From Rehmannia glutinosa (lineage: Eukaryota; Streptophyta; Magnoliopsida; Lamiales; Orobanchaceae), in the NCBI GenBank assembly GCA_016081115.2, contig JABTTQ020000683.1:372021-436020 (forward strand): 64,000 nt of DNA, read 5' to 3'. The position numbers and the translations under genes are program-made. The number at the start of each line of letters is the position of its first letter. Position 1 is the stretch's first letter. Positions 33,336 to 46,299 of this stretch are shown here, one piece after another. The notes below the pieces were generated by a model. The model had not been told where the DNA came from. It did not search any database and saw nothing but the letters and a program-made list of their open reading frames with translations.

Positions 33336-33562
33336 GATTGCATTTGGATGGGATGATATATTTGGGTTTGGAGTGAGGATTTGGGGGAAAAATTTCTAAT
33401 AACTCCAAATAAGATGAATTTGAAATCATCCAGAATGACTCCAAAAATAGCTTTCAAGGATTTGAAATCTATTAGAGAATGAATTCATTCAAATAACCTC
33501 AATGGACTTGTTATTATGGATTTGAAATTCTTAGCTCCAAATCTATCATTCCAAATGGAGCC
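33336..33562 (+). mobile_element. PIF/Harbinger (Tourist-like) MITE, 227 bp
   Basis: TTA flanks both sides (33333-33335 and 33563-33565). The ends are GATTGCATTTGGATGGGATG and, in reverse, GGCTCCATTTGGAATGAT. It is the clearest member of the family also seen at 17203, 17723, 22854, 30641 and 30852. Confidence 0.8.
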
Positions 33563-33632
33563 TTAATGAATTTTATACTTCTTTTTGATCGAAACAGCAC
33601 CGGTCGTGATGTTTCGCAACGCCACAGTCGGA

Positions 33633-34066
33633 GGTAGAGATGGCAAAATGCCTTGAACTCGACCGGGGAGCTCGTCCCTACTCCGGACCCGATGGAGAAT
33701 CTCTCGCCCCGCCCCGCCCCGACTTTATATATATATATATATTAAGTATATATATTATATGAAACTATTGTTTTCTAAAAATATCATCTAATATTCATTT
33801 TTTTAATATATTTGATGAAAACTTCTAAAAGTGTTAACAAATATAACACATATATAAATTTAAGAAAATATGCATATATTTTTGTTAAAATATATAAATT
33901 GAGAATTAAAAATATTATTTAAATTATAAAAAATATAAATGGGGATACCCTCTCCCGCCTCACCCCTGCTCTGACCCCAATTCACCCAGCCCCGATTATG
34001 CCTCGATCCTTAGCGAGACTAGTACGGGAATACCGAAACCCGCCCCAACCCATCCCACCACTCCTA
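33633..34066. mobile_element. Probable hAT-type MITE
   Basis: The left end TAGAGATGGCAAAATG and the right end in reverse TAGGAGTGGTGGGATGG are of the TAGGGxTGGCAA type. The arms carry CCCCGCCCC-like words and the middle is AT-rich with a TA run. The 8-bp flanks agree at only four positions, so the ends are uncertain. Confidence 0.45.
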
Positions 34067-34834
34067 ATGGAAAGATTATTGCTCCCCAAATTCAGTTAGT
34101 TTCCCATTTTAGTATAAAAAATATACCGTTCTGAAAGTTATATGTTGATGTCCTCCAAATGAACTTGGTCTATCCTCTAGATCTTTAACGCGTTTGCGAA
34201 TATCACGTATGACTACATGGCTTTCTTTCTAATATTTGACCATTTGTTCCATCTGGTTGGATCTAATGGACTTGTGTTCTTACAAGACTATGGCGGTTGA
34301 CATAATTTTGCACCTTCTTTTAGACTTCTTTAAGATCTTGGGAGAACTTAGATGTGTCGGAAAGAATATCTCTCCATTCGGATCCATTTCTTGGAGATAA
34401 TTCTCCTCACCAAATGTTAATTAAAAAAATATAATAAATTATTCTTAAAATTCTTTATAAACCTAGGCTCTTATATTAATTTTCAAGCACCAAGATAAAC
34501 AGATTTGGAAGATTGAAATCATATAATCCATTTTAAATTTAAATGACCAATATGTGCAATGTCTTAATATATATTACTATAAGTAAACTAAAGATGTAAC
34601 TTATAGGACCAAAAAGCTAAAAATCCGAACATATAGGACTAAATATCCAATTCCATACAAAATTTTAGTACTAATCCCCAAACCTGCCAAGATAAAGGAC
34701 CAAATCTCAAAATATGCCAACTTACACGGTGAAATTTCTCATTTCCCTCATTTAAAAACTAACTAATACATCACCCGTGCGATGCACGAAATGTGATATA
34801 ATAAAGTATAAGATAATTTTGATATTAACAAATT

Positions 34835-34859
34835 GATATATATATATATATATATATAT
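34835..34859. repeat. (TA)n microsatellite
   Basis: A run of alternating TA of about 24 bp. Confidence 0.85.
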
Positions 34860-35164
34860 GTAGGAATTGTAATGAAGTGGGACATGGCGGGTATCTCAAG
34901 ACTTAGATTCATCCCGTCTTTTGAACGAAAAAATGGGTATAGGTTGACACGTCTTGACCCAAACAAAATAAATTATGTTTTATTAAATAATAGTTATTAC
35001 AATAATTTAATACTTTCTTGCAAAATATCATGTTAAATATCCAACTATAGATTAAAAATTTAGAAAAATGAGAAAAAAAATAAATTATTTACATAATTTA
35101 GAAAATAAGAAAAATATAAATTGATTATATATTTAAGTTTATACATCTATTAAAAATACTTTTT

Positions 35165-36705
35165 GTAGGTCCCAAGGGGTGTAAGTGTAAGGTTTAGAAG
35201 GGGGTTGAATAAACCTTACCAAATTTTCGATTTAGGCCTTTTAAATCTCTGAGTTCTCACATTTGTGTCCTTGATGGACGATCGAATTAGTCACTCGGTA
35301 GAGTTAATCTCTCAAATGACTCACCGATTAATTAATAGAGTAACTCGGTTTTGTTGGCTATAAATTGACTTGTGGTTTTGTTTTGTGGAAGACTTAACAC
35401 CCTTAAGTTTGATTAAGCAAGTTTTTACTGACTTGATTTAGTACTTATAGATTATCAAATGGATAGCAAATTTATCGTGAGATCTAAGCAATTAAAAGTG
35501 CGAGAAATTTAAATCTTTGAAATGTAAATGACACAATAAAGTTTTTATAGAGGTTCGAAGATGGGGTAATTCTTCTACTCATCTCTTCTCCAACTCCCTG
35601 GAGGAATCCACTAAGTAATGATCGGTTTACAAAGTGGTAAGTCCGGATACAAGTCTTGATCACAGCCGACTTGATCCTTTGGGACTCGATGCTCCGGGAG
35701 ACGCCTTGATCACTCGGTGGCTTCTCGTGCGACTCGAGCCTTCTTCACAGGGCATTTTGCCTTGCTACTACTGACTCACTTGCTCAAGCACTTTGGATTT
35801 GATCACGAAGCCCTCCAAAAGCTTAAGACTTGGTTCACCTTGAACCTTTCTACAATCCTACTTGGAATGTAGACCCCTTGTTTTTGATATTTTCCTCTTC
35901 ATTTGATTGAAGTTCTCTTTCCTTCACGAGGTAAGTGTTGGATTGGTGTACTTCGAGATGTAGGCTTGAGGATTGAGAATGTTTCAGTTATTGATAAGCT
36001 TGTATATCTCACGTGTGTCATTCATCCTCTTTTTTTTTTTCAAACAAACTCCTCGGCCTTTTATAGTGAACTTTCAAAAATTTGCCCGTTGAAGAGATAG
36101 GCTCATTTTTGAAAATCACTTTGCGATCGTTGGTATGCGAGTTCTTGGAATTGCCATTTCCTCGTATGAAATGTTTTATCACCTTTTCGGAGTTCGACAC
36201 GGTGTAGTGCTTCCCATTGGTTCATTTCTTTTGCACGCTTCTGGGACTGAGCACTCCAAGAAAGGTAGTATGGAGATATTACTTGTTTAAGTAAATCTCT
36301 TGATTTCTATGCAAACTGGTTCTTTTATAGTTATCTCGACTTGATCGCATTTCCTCGCTTTCCCCAGGTGACTTAGAGTCGCCTTCCAATCATTGGATGA
36401 CTCTTTGTCCTTGACTTGAGACTTGGCTTCTCTTGAGTTGACTTGGTGATGTTCCACTCATTTGCATCTCACCGCTTCTTGATCGAGTTCTGTCATGCGC
36501 TCTTCTTTGTTGTACTCATTTTGTCTCACAAAGTGAGTTTTCCTTCAAGCCTTGGTTGTCTTCTTGTAAGTTGGAGCGTAGGCGACTTAACTCGGCAGCC
36601 AGCTCTAATTGTTACAATACATTTCAAAGCAAGAATTGGGAGCCAACTTTCTATTCTAAGTTTTACATGGCATTCATCAAAATCTAAACAATAGAATTCC
36701 TAACA
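35165..36705 (-). repeat. 3' LTR of the Sirevirus-type element
   Basis: The 1541-bp repeat runs from TGTAGGTCCCAAGGGG to GAATTCCTAACA, so the coding strand reads TGTTAGGAATTC...CTACA. It matches 47642-49169 apart from many small insertions and deletions. Confidence 0.93.
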
Positions 36706-36720
36706 ATTTCCCCCTTTTTG
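36706..36720 (-). other. Polypurine tract of the Sirevirus-type element
   Basis: The minus strand reads AAAAAGGGGGAAAT directly before the LTR start TGTTAGG. A sequence of this form beside the LTR is typical of Sireviruses. Confidence 0.8.
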
Positions 36721-37399
36721 ATGATGCCAAAACTTAAATCATACAAAGATGCAAATAACAAAGATACATACGAGATAGTGTATTGACATAGAATGTATGC
36801 ACATAATCAATCTTTTTATTGATCATATCATTCTTGTACTTAACACAATTGTTTACAAGGTGTATCGAGTATGTAATTGTCAAAAAAAATTTATAGCATT
36901 ATTACGAAGACTTACATTGTATGTATTTACATATAAAATACACGAAGGGTTGACAAAGAACACTTCATCTCCTTATTTGTCTCTTCTTTCATCTTGATCA
37001 ACATCTTCTTCTCTTCTTCTCTTCTTCTCGTCATCATTTTGCCTTCTTTTTCTTCTCATATGCCTTCCTGGCAGCTTCATCTTTCCTTATTCTTTCCTGT
37101 CTCTCCCGCCATAGCATTGAGTTTGTCTCCTGTTTTCTTCTTCTATCCTTTTTGCATACTCGGCGTTGGTTTTAGCCACTTGCAAGTTCGCCACATGGTC
37201 AAGCCCGGCCAAAGTAGATCCCTCCTTTCTTTCCCCGGATCTACGTATTCAATATTCTTTGGCGAGGCCAGGTCTCAAGCTTCTTCCTCCACTCGCCGCT
37301 TCTTCCTCTACTGCGGGCGTATCTTGTCTTGGGGCCTTCTTCTTTCCCGGTGAGTGCCGGCGGAGTGACAGACCAGAGTGATCACGCGGTTATCCGCTA

Positions 37400-40300
37400 T
37401 CTGTCGCCTTCTTCACATAATGTGAGACCCTTTTCCCGATCTGAGTCCCAAGCTTGAGCAAGGACATATTTGCAAAATAACCTTGATTCGGCGTTTTGAA
37501 TTCGTCAACCGACTGATCTTGGCTCTGTCCGACATCTCGAAATGGCATACGTGTCTCTGCCAACCGGAATGCCTCCGTGTTCTTTCAAAATGTTCATCAC
37601 CCTGGCATCCATTCTTCCTTCCACCTCCTTCATCCCTCGCTTCAATTTCTTTTCTCTTCTCGGCCATAGATACAAAGAGAGTGTTGGAGTGGCGAGTCGC
37701 GGGGGAGTTTTCGCATATAATGTCATTTGTGGACAGGACCTGTTGGGGGTTTGTGCAATCATCAAGGTCATATTTTTGATCCTTCCCCCTCGCCAGATTT
37801 TCCTTTCTTGATTTCAAAATTTCCTCGGTGATTTTCCCTTCTCAATTGTTCCTTGTCATTGCTCCTTTCTTTTCGGCTTGATTTTCTTCGCTTTAAGGTA
37901 TTCCTCTTCCCCTTTTTGGCATCATCAAAGGATAGAGGAACCCCGGGAACATCTTGGCAAGCATGAAGTCGAAGTCTCGATGGTTGAATTTTGCTTCAAG
38001 TCTCCAAGCTGCGTTGTATCTTTGCGCGAATTGACCGAAGTAGCGTTGGATTCTGTGAAATCAACCATCTCGGCCATGAGAAGGCTGAATTTTCTTGTCA
38101 TGTGTTCTTCCAAACGCTGTATATCATTTGCATTTCTCGCTCACGCGGCGACTTGATCTCGGCGGTGTGAGCTTCGTGCATATGTTCAATGTGTTCCCTG
38201 ACTTCGTTTTCGCATCAACATTTTCAACTCTCCACACAGTGACTTGTTGAATAATTGTCTGAAGTATCTCACCTGTTCCACACGCATTGATTCTTCTTTG
38301 TTGCCACCATTCCCTTATCCCGATTGTGATGCCTCTCAAGTCAGTTTGTAAAGTTGGCATCTCTGTTGTCAGCGCATATCCAAGGAGGCCGATGCCTCTC
38401 CATCTTTTCAACCCAAAGAGTGCTTGAACACTTCTCGTCTTGGTGATTTTACATTGCGGTGATGGCCATACAAATACGTCGAAATCGAAATTTGGAACAA
38501 TGGTGCACTGAGTGAAAAACAGGAGCTGGTGCGTGATAGCGTGCTTGCTCATTTTCGACTCTTCGTGGAGTTCGTATCTCCGGTGAGAAAGGAAAGATTC
38601 ACAAAGGATTCATCACCGCCATCCGGGATTTGTTCGACGATAAGCGGTGGGCGTGAAGTTCTTTTGGGAATCGATCCAGTGTAAGCTTGAGGAGCCGGAG
38701 CGGTGGTCTCTGGTTGTTGGGTTTTGTGGTGCGAGGCTAAACTGCTTGCGAGCCTCATTTGTCCGACTTCGTTGGTCTCGGTGATTTCTCCTTTTGAGTA
38801 GATGGTCCTCGGCCTTATCGAAGCGTCATCGGACGATGATGAGATTTCCATTGGTGGCTCATCATCAAAATTAAAGGTCGACGAGTAGTCTTGGGATCGG
38901 ACTTGCTCGTGCCTGGAACATCCGCGGTGAGTCTTTTGGATTTGTCATGGGGTTGACTCGGCTTCTTCTTCGCGCTTCCGATCCCGAGAAAGATGACATC
39001 GGGGTTGTCTGGGAATCATGAAGTGCGCCGATCTCCTTCTCGGATGGATCGATGGTTGCGGGAGGGATGTTTCTCTTCGCCGGCTATGTTACCCAGGAAG
39101 TCTCAACCTCCGTGGGCCTTCATTTCCTCCGGTCTCTCTTGCTGCGAGGCATAGTCTTCCCTTTCGACATGTGTCGGTATCTTAGGGTCTTCTACGATGG
39201 CATCCATTGGAGTCTCAACCCCATGGATTGCGCTTTCATCGCCCAGTGTTAACTCCCGGTACATTCCTTCGTGCCTCGATCGCATCGGCGGCGTCATTAG
39301 CCTTCGAGCGGTTGGCACCTCGGTGAGGCAGTCTCAAGCCTATGCGAGCTTCGTTGATGGCAACTTCTTTGTTCTTCTTGTGTTTGAGTGTTCTTTGCTT
39401 CGCCTCCTACATTCTTTGTGGAGTCATCTGCGGCATCCTCCGACCTTGCCGCTGCGGTGGAGGAGTTTCCCTCGGTGCATTTTTGGTGAGTGACTTGGAG
39501 TGGGGTTACTCGTCTCCAAACTCCCATTTATTGCAATTGATGGTTCGGTAGTTGGGGCGGTGGTGGCACACCTTCAATAGGGGTTGGCTCATTGGGGTCC
39601 CCACTAGCCCGATTTCATCGCCATCTCCTTATTGCCTTCTTGAGTGAGTGGGGAAGTGGTAAAGAACATCGGTGGCTATTTTTGAACCACTCCCATTGGA
39701 TCGATTTCGGTGTGTTCGGAGGACTCTCCTGGTCCCTCCATCGTCTTTGCTCGTGAAGGATTCTTGATTCATGCAAATGCTTTCGCATCTGCAATTCTTC
39801 TCGCGGGCAAAGCATTCTCTGGTTCCTCGTCACTTTCGGAGAAGACATCAAGGAGAGGATGGAAGTGTTACGTAGTGCGGGAGATAGAAGCGTGATACTT
39901 GCCTTTTCGCGTGCTTCTTCTTGACTTGCTTTTCTCTCTCCTTGTCCTTGTAGATCCGAGAATATCCATGCGGTTGTCTTCATCTAGATTTGGGAGCACG
40001 ATATATAATCCAAGGAAATTTAGCGATTCCTCTTCTTCTTCTATGAATTCGGGCCGTTGGAACTGTTTCCTTGACTTGCTCGGCTTCCATTTTCTCCACT
40101 CACGCAGACGATTTTGGATGTCCGGGTAAGGTGGAGATAGGATCATTACATCACTATCCGCTTGGCTGGTTCTTCTTGTGCTTGGTGTATGAGCTACAAG
40201 CGTGTGTCTTGGTTGCCTCTGTGATCACCTTGCAGACTTGGTTGTTTCATCAATTACATCCCCGGAGACTCTACTTCTCCAAGTAGTCTCCGGAATTTGT

Positions 40301-41464
40301 GCTAATTTGAGTAGCCGACTCATTTGGTTTCTCCTGTTCGGATTGCTTTACAAGTCTTCTTCGTCTCTTAGTTTGTACCGAGGGATTTACGGTTCGAGAG
40401 ACGGTGTCCTCGAGTCTTGGGCGGGTGGGGCGGGGCGTCTTGTGTTTGTTTTTGAGGAGTGGCCGTCTAGGCTTGTCGAGTTCTCCTCCTTTTGACGATC
40501 GAGAGGGAATTTGTGAGTCCTTCTCGACCGGCCGCTGCTGCGGGCGGGTGACACGGCTGCTTAGGGGGCGGTGACTCTGCTGCAGGGGCGGTGACTCTGC
40601 TGCGGGCGGGAGCATGTTTGGTTTTCTTTCTTTGCGGGGGCGTGAGACTTGTAGTAGGAGAGGAAAGCATTTGTGTCTTGGTCGGTGATTCCCCCTCCGT
40701 GGTGTCGGCTCTCTTGGCGTACGACGACCGAGCACCAGAGAGATTAGCTCGAACATCCTCTTGTTAACATGGAATGCTTTCCCATGTCTAAGAGGACTCC
40801 TTTCACCTCCAATAGTCGGCCAATCACTAGGCCATATCCGAGAGATCCTCCAAATGACCCATCTTCTTTGAAGGACTTGTTCCCTACGTTTGGGCAGAAA
40901 GTCTTTTGTAGATAAACTCAGCCCAGTTTATCTTCTTTTCTTCGATTATTGCAGCCATCACAATCAATTTTGCCTTTGTGAGTTGGTCAAAGCCGCCAAA
41001 TTTGATGTCGATGCATTTGGCAACTATATCCAACAATTTGTGATAATCCTCCTTGTGATCTCTTGTTTTCTTTGTGTATATTATTTTGTCGACAACGTCG
41101 GACTTGGCTATTTCTTTCCATGCGTCACCCAAGTTTACATCAGCTTCCTTAATTTGATTTGCTCCTTCTGCGGTAGTGAGCAATATTACCAAATCCTTGG
41201 CGGTGATAGTCAGCGCTTCCCGTGAGCAGATGACTTGATTCCTTCATCGTGAATCTCGGCATTCACGTAGAATTGTGCGACCTCCTCCACATAGGTCATA
41301 GGATACTCGATGTTAGAAACGGTTTGATCCCGGCGTTTCTAACTTCTCCGCGATTTTCTTCACCAGGGTGTCGTCGGACCCTCGCTTCACCATTCGTCGA
41401 AATCCACGGTCGAACCGGTGTGGATTTGTTTTCCCAACTTGGTAAAGTTATACGTTGGTGCCAT
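37400..41464 (-). pseudogene. Envelope-like extra reading frame of the Sirevirus-type element
   Basis: The frame starts at an ATG at 41464 (MAPTYNFTKLGKQIHTG), behind pol and on the same strand. The best preserved part is 40884-41192, with TKKTRDHKEDYHKLLDI, LTKAKLIVMAAI and KINWAEFIYKRL, as in the 'envelope-like' or putative plant transposon proteins of Sireviruses. Downstream pieces (40271-40756, 39615-39983, 38549-38851, 38124-38552) are rich in Pro, Arg and Ser and lie in different frames. Whether this protein ever acted as an envelope is not established. The copy is broken by stops and deletions, and its end is not defined. Confidence 0.6.
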
Positions 41465-42059
41465 TTCTCGGAATAATTTCAAGGAAAAGTTCGAAATTTG
41501 ATTTGAAGGTTGATAGGGTTTCGAGAGTATTTGCCTTTGCTTTTTGAGAGAGAGATTGAACAGTTTTTAGAAGTGTGAGAGAGAAACGGACGAAAAATGG
41601 TTTAAATATGGTTTATGAAAGGGCGTGCAGGACGGTTTTGAATCGTGATCGAAATCGGCGGCTTGGATTTTCGCACGCATATTGAGCGATTCATGTCTCG
41701 TATTTAATGCGGCATCATTTATATCCAATCATAGGCTTGGTGTGCGGCTTTATGTCTGTACACATCATCATTATCGACGTGTCTCTTAAAACATTCTCGC
41801 TAAGTCAAAAACATTGCGTTTTTGTCACTTTGCTCATAAGTTATTGACTTATCTCTTAGGCGATTTAACTCTCGCTTCTCACATTTCTCTTAGTGACTCC
41901 TATCACGGTGACTTGGTATAGTGACTTTTCCGATCTGGTGATTCTTGAGCTAATTTTTGTTTTGACTCTTTTTCACCTTCTTTCCTGTTCCATTTCTTTT
42001 CTTTGATTCTTACGTGTCTCGGCTTAGCTCAATTAGCCCCAACTCATGTTTGAGTTCTT

Positions 42060-42667
42060 CAAATCTTGACTCACATAATGGTTTTGTGAAGATGTCGGCT
42101 AGTTGCTTATCGGTTGAGATATATTCCAAGATAATGTCCTTCTTTTCAACATGATCTCTTATGAAATGATATCGACATCTATATGTTTTGTTCTTGAGTG
42201 CAACACGAGATTTTGAGTGATTGCAATTGCACTTGTGTTATCACACATGATTGGAATTTCTTTTTCTTCAACTTCATAATCTCTCATTCTTTGTCTCATC
42301 CATAGGACTTGGGCACAACAGTTTTGCCATGACTATGTATTACGCTCATTTGTAGAAGTGGCTATTGAGTTTTGCTTCTTGCTAAACCAGGAAATTAATC
42401 TGTTTCCAAGCATTTGACATGTGCACGAAGTACTTTTCTGTCCACTCTGCATCCAAAGATAGTCGAGTGCGAATAGCCAATTAGCTTGAATCCACCTTCC
42501 TTTGGATACCATAGCCCTACTTCTTGACTTCCTTTTAAGTATCTCAATATTCTCTTAGTCATTTGCGAGTCATATGGCTCTCTTTTGGAGCAGATTGAAA
42601 TCTTGCACATACACTTACAAAGAAAGGTGATGTACGCTAATTTTGTGAGATAGAAGCGATGATCCAA
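42060..42667 (-). pseudogene. RNase H of the copia element
   Basis: Shows QMTKRILRYLKGSQEVGLWY, then a GYSHSTIFGC segment (normally GYSDAD-like, so the Asp is lost), and near 42078-42100 the terminal ADIFTKPL. Several stops lie between. It would remove RNA from the RNA-DNA hybrid. Confidence 0.8.
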
Positions 42668-43411
42668 TAAGTGCTCAGTATCTTGTTTGATCTACAAGCT
42701 TGCCATCGCATCCATGTCCATTTTTGATGTGTTCATTGGTATTTTTACGAAGACTTCTCCTCCATACCAAATTTCTTCATTAAATCTCGGTGTATTTTGT
42801 TTGACTTATGAAGGTTCCATCCTTCATTTGTTTCACTTGAAGTCCAAGGAAGAATGTCGCTCTCCCATCATGCTCATTTCAAATTTACTTTGCATGAGGT
42901 TTGAGAATTTTTCTGACTCTTTGTTAGTGGATCCAAAAATGATGTCATCCACATATATTTGAACAAGCAAGTATACTCTTCTTGTCTTGAATTAGAAAAG
43001 TGTTCTATCTACTTTTCCTTTAGTGAATCCATTTTCGGTTAGGAATTGTGACGAGGGTATCATACCATGCTCGGGTGCCTGTTTCAATCCATACGGGGCT
43101 TTCTTGAGTTTGTACACTTTGTCTCCAAGAGTCTTTCGCTCAAATCCTGGAGGTTGTTCAACATACACTTCTTCTTCCAATAATCCATTTAGGAATGCAC
43201 TTTTTACATCCATTTGATATACAATGAAATTTTTGTGAGTCGCATAGGCAAGAAACATCCTTATAGCTTCCAATCTTGCTACGAGAGCAAATGTTTCATC
43301 AAAATCTATTCCTTCTTCTTGGCAATATCCTTTGGCTACCGATCTTGCTTTGTTTCTTACCACGAACCTTCCTCGTTCATCTTATTTCGAATACCCATTT
43401 GGTTCCAATAA
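42668..43411 (-). pseudogene. Reverse transcriptase (RVT_2) of the copia element
   Basis: Contains KARSVAKGYCQEEGIDF, VYQMDVKSAFLNG (catalytic Asp in MDVKSAFLNG), VEQPPGFE, LKKAPYGLKQAPE and the YVDD box (YVDDIIFGSTNKES, about 42920-42965). The open part is 42992-43363; stops follow. The active-site motifs remain, but no full frame does. Confidence 0.9.
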
Positions 43412-43903
43412 CATTTTGATGTATGGGTCTTTGTACTAATTCCCATACTTTATTTCTCTCAAACTGATTGACTCTTCTTGCATAGCTTGAATCCAATGTG
43501 TGTCATCAATGCTTGTGACACATCTTTGGGCTCTATCTGCGAGATGAAGCATGTGAACATTGCTTCTTGTTGAGTTCGGATCTTGTCTTGACACCTTCTC
43601 TCATGTCTCCAATGACAAGATCGGTGGATGGTCTCTCGGCCATCTTACGTCGAGGTTGAAGTAAGTTAGCCGGATTGATCGACTTTAAACTTGCGGTGTT
43701 CTTTGTGGTCGCTCTCGTGATCACTCATTTGCAGATTTTCCATTGTTTTTGAGATTGACTATCTCATCTTCTTCTGAATTGATAATCCCCCGCTTGACAA
43801 AGATAGGGATTCTTACGTGAGGTTGGATGTTTGACTTATCGGTGACTCTTCAATGTCTTTTCCATTTATGTTTGGCTCATCGAATACTACATGAATGGAT
43901 TCT

Positions 43904-44905
43904 TCAGTAACCATAGTTCTTTTGTTGAGTATTCGTAGGCTTTGCTTTCGGATGAGTATCTAAGAAGATACCCTCATCGACTTTAGCATCAAAAGCCTTT
44001 AGGTTGTCTTTGCCATTGTTGTGGATGAAGCATTTACATCCAAATATCCTGAAAATATGCAACATTTGGTTTTCTTCGATCCGGATCTCATAGGGAGTCT
44101 TTGTCATTTGCCTATTTATCATACATCTGTTTTGGGTGTAGCGGTGTGTTGATTGCTTGAGCCCAAAATCTTTTTGGTAACCCCTTGCCTAACATGGTCC
44201 TTGCTGCTTCCTTGAGGGTTCTGCTCCTTCTTTCTCGCAACTCCATTCTTTGTGGAGTCCTTGCGGTGATAGTTCATGACCAATACCATTCTCAATACAA
44301 GATCTTGAGTTATTATTCCATTGACAAACTCGGTTCCTCTATCCGATCTTATTTTGATAATGGTTTGACTCTTCTCATTTTGTATCCTTTTCATCGATTG
44401 TGGTAGCTTTTGTAGAGTTTCTTTCTTCTTGCACATGAATATTGTCCATGTATATCTTGAGTAGTCATCTACTACCACCAAGGTGTATTTCTTTCCCATT
44501 ATGCTTCTTTGGTTCCTTTGGGCCAAATAGATCCATATGAAGAAGCGGATGCGATATTCTTGTTGAGGATGGGCATGTCTTTTCTTTGAATGACGACTTG
44601 ATTTGTTTTCCTTCGACATGCATCACATATACTTTCCTTCTTGTATCATCGAGTCCGGAAGTCCTTCTACAAGATGACTTCTTGCTAGCTTATTAATTGT
44701 TTTGAAGTTCGGGTGACTCAACTTTTTGTGCCACGACCTGACTTGATTAATTTGTGCTTTTTCTTTGCTAGTAGACAGTCTTTGGGTGTTGCGGTTGACC
44801 AATCCACTACATACATATTTTTTGTCTACATCCTTGCAAAGACAACTTCATTAGATTCAACATTTTTGATTTGGCATATTCCCATGTTGAATCCAACATT
44901 GTAGC
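43904..44905 (-). pseudogene. Integrase of the copia element
   Basis: The minus strand shows the LASKHLVEGLPDSM-type zinc-finger region near 44650-44720, then YTLVVVDDYSRYTWT, IIKIRSDRGTEFVNG (second Asp) and the region of the last Glu (NGVARKKEQNPQG), where the usual VAERKNR is disrupted by a lost codon. The C-terminal KCFIHNNGKDNLKAFDAK follows at 43904-44122. It is split into at least two frames. Confidence 0.85.
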
Positions 44906-44979
44906 CCTTGTCGCGAGTTGAGTTGGTGATGCTTAGTAAATTGAAGTTTAGTCCTTCAACATATGCAACATCTGTGATT

Positions 44980-45250
44980 TCTAAACCATTCCTTTTGATG
45001 GATCCGAGATTGCCTCTCTTATTTCACCAGGAGCTTCATTTCCTCCAAATATGACTTTTGCTCCTTTGACTTCCTTGAATTTTGTGATTTCTCTTATTTC
45101 TGTCATGTGTATGGGAAACCGCACCACTATCCATGTACCAGGTTCCTTGGCACTCAGTTTGTTCCTTGAACGCAATCAAGAAATTAAGTTTTAGGTACCC
45201 ATTCTTATGCAGGTCTGAGGGGTTAGAATTATAAGATGATCCAACCAACC
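44980..45250 (-). pseudogene. Protease region of the copia element
   Basis: WYMDSGAVSHTHD is the copia protease core (normally W-x-DSGxSxHMT); the DSGA active site is present, but the surrounding residues are shifted by small deletions. It lies between gag and integrase, as expected. Confidence 0.75.
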
Positions 45251-46299
45251 TATAGCCAAATGATTTGACTCAAGAGGTTGCCATCTATCGAGTGCCATAA
45301 TCATAATCAATCCTGGCAAATTGCTTGGGGAGTCCAGGTTCATACAATTTTGTCTCTTTTGTCGTATGCTGCATATGTGTTTTAGCAATTGCCTTTCTTG
45401 GGTAATTGTGGTGTCTTTGAGTGTAGTGCCTAGGTGCATATATGTGTCTTTGATGAAAGCTCTTATGCTTTTGGAATGGCCTTTGTTGAGTTCTAGGCCT
45501 TTGCCTTTTGGGCTTGTATTCCATAAGTCTAATTTTGGTAGTTCACATTGTTCGATCGGCTTGGCTTGGATATTTTCTACCATTCCCATCATATGTATTT
45601 CTTTTATGAGTTTTGGGATTTTTGGTAGCTCTGCTTCTTCTTTCTGAGTATTTTGTTTGGAGTCTGTTGAGGACTGGTGAATCTCTTCTCGGTATCCTTT
45701 CAAAGACTCTCAATGGTACATTTTCCTTTTCCTTTGTAACCAAGGCCGTTTGCTTAGTATTGTGCTTTGGATTGAAAGTGTGTGCATCATTTAGAGTTTT
45801 GGATTTTTCGGACTCTTCATGACTTGAAGATCCTTTTTCCAAAATTACTCTTGAGGTTTGACATGGCACAAAGGAATTAAATCCTAAGCTGTCTTGTCTC
45901 CACATTCTCTTTGACTCATAATAAGATCATCCAATGATTTAGATGCCTTAGTGAATGAGGCAATAACATTTTGAGGTCATTCTCCTCTTTTCTATAGCGG
46001 CAATTTCTGCTTTATTAATTTAGCATTTTCGGCCTTTAAACTTTTATTCTCATCGGCTATTTGACTTAGAGTACTCGGCTCCTTAGTCGACTTTGAGTTT
46101 TGATTTTTGAGTAAATTTGTTTTCCTCATTCAATAGTGTGTGTGAGGTTTTAATGTGCTCAAAATCTTTCATCATTTTGCCTAATGAATCATAAAGATCG
46201 AGTGGGTGATGAAGTGTGTGTGTCACGATCACTATCACTAGTGTCCGAGCTTGTTGAGTTAGATTGTACCTCATCTTCTTGATCTTGTTCTTTGGCCAT

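Larger units (their letters stand above)
33064..34740. mobile_element. Possible large inverted-repeat element hosting two other MITEs
   Basis: GAGAATTTAAATCATGTGAC on the left resembles GAGAAATTTCACCGTGTAAG from the right end in reverse, and both sides continue with 'ggtcctataa' and 'ataggacc' words in opposite direction. The elements 33336-33562 and 33633-34066 lie within. No duplication was found, so this is tentative. Confidence 0.3.

Noticed and set aside
37483..40495. Several plus-strand frames of 60-110 codons in the Sirevirus-type element
   Set aside because: They overlap the minus-strand envelope-like region, have Cys/Phe/Leu-rich mirror composition, and show no domain.
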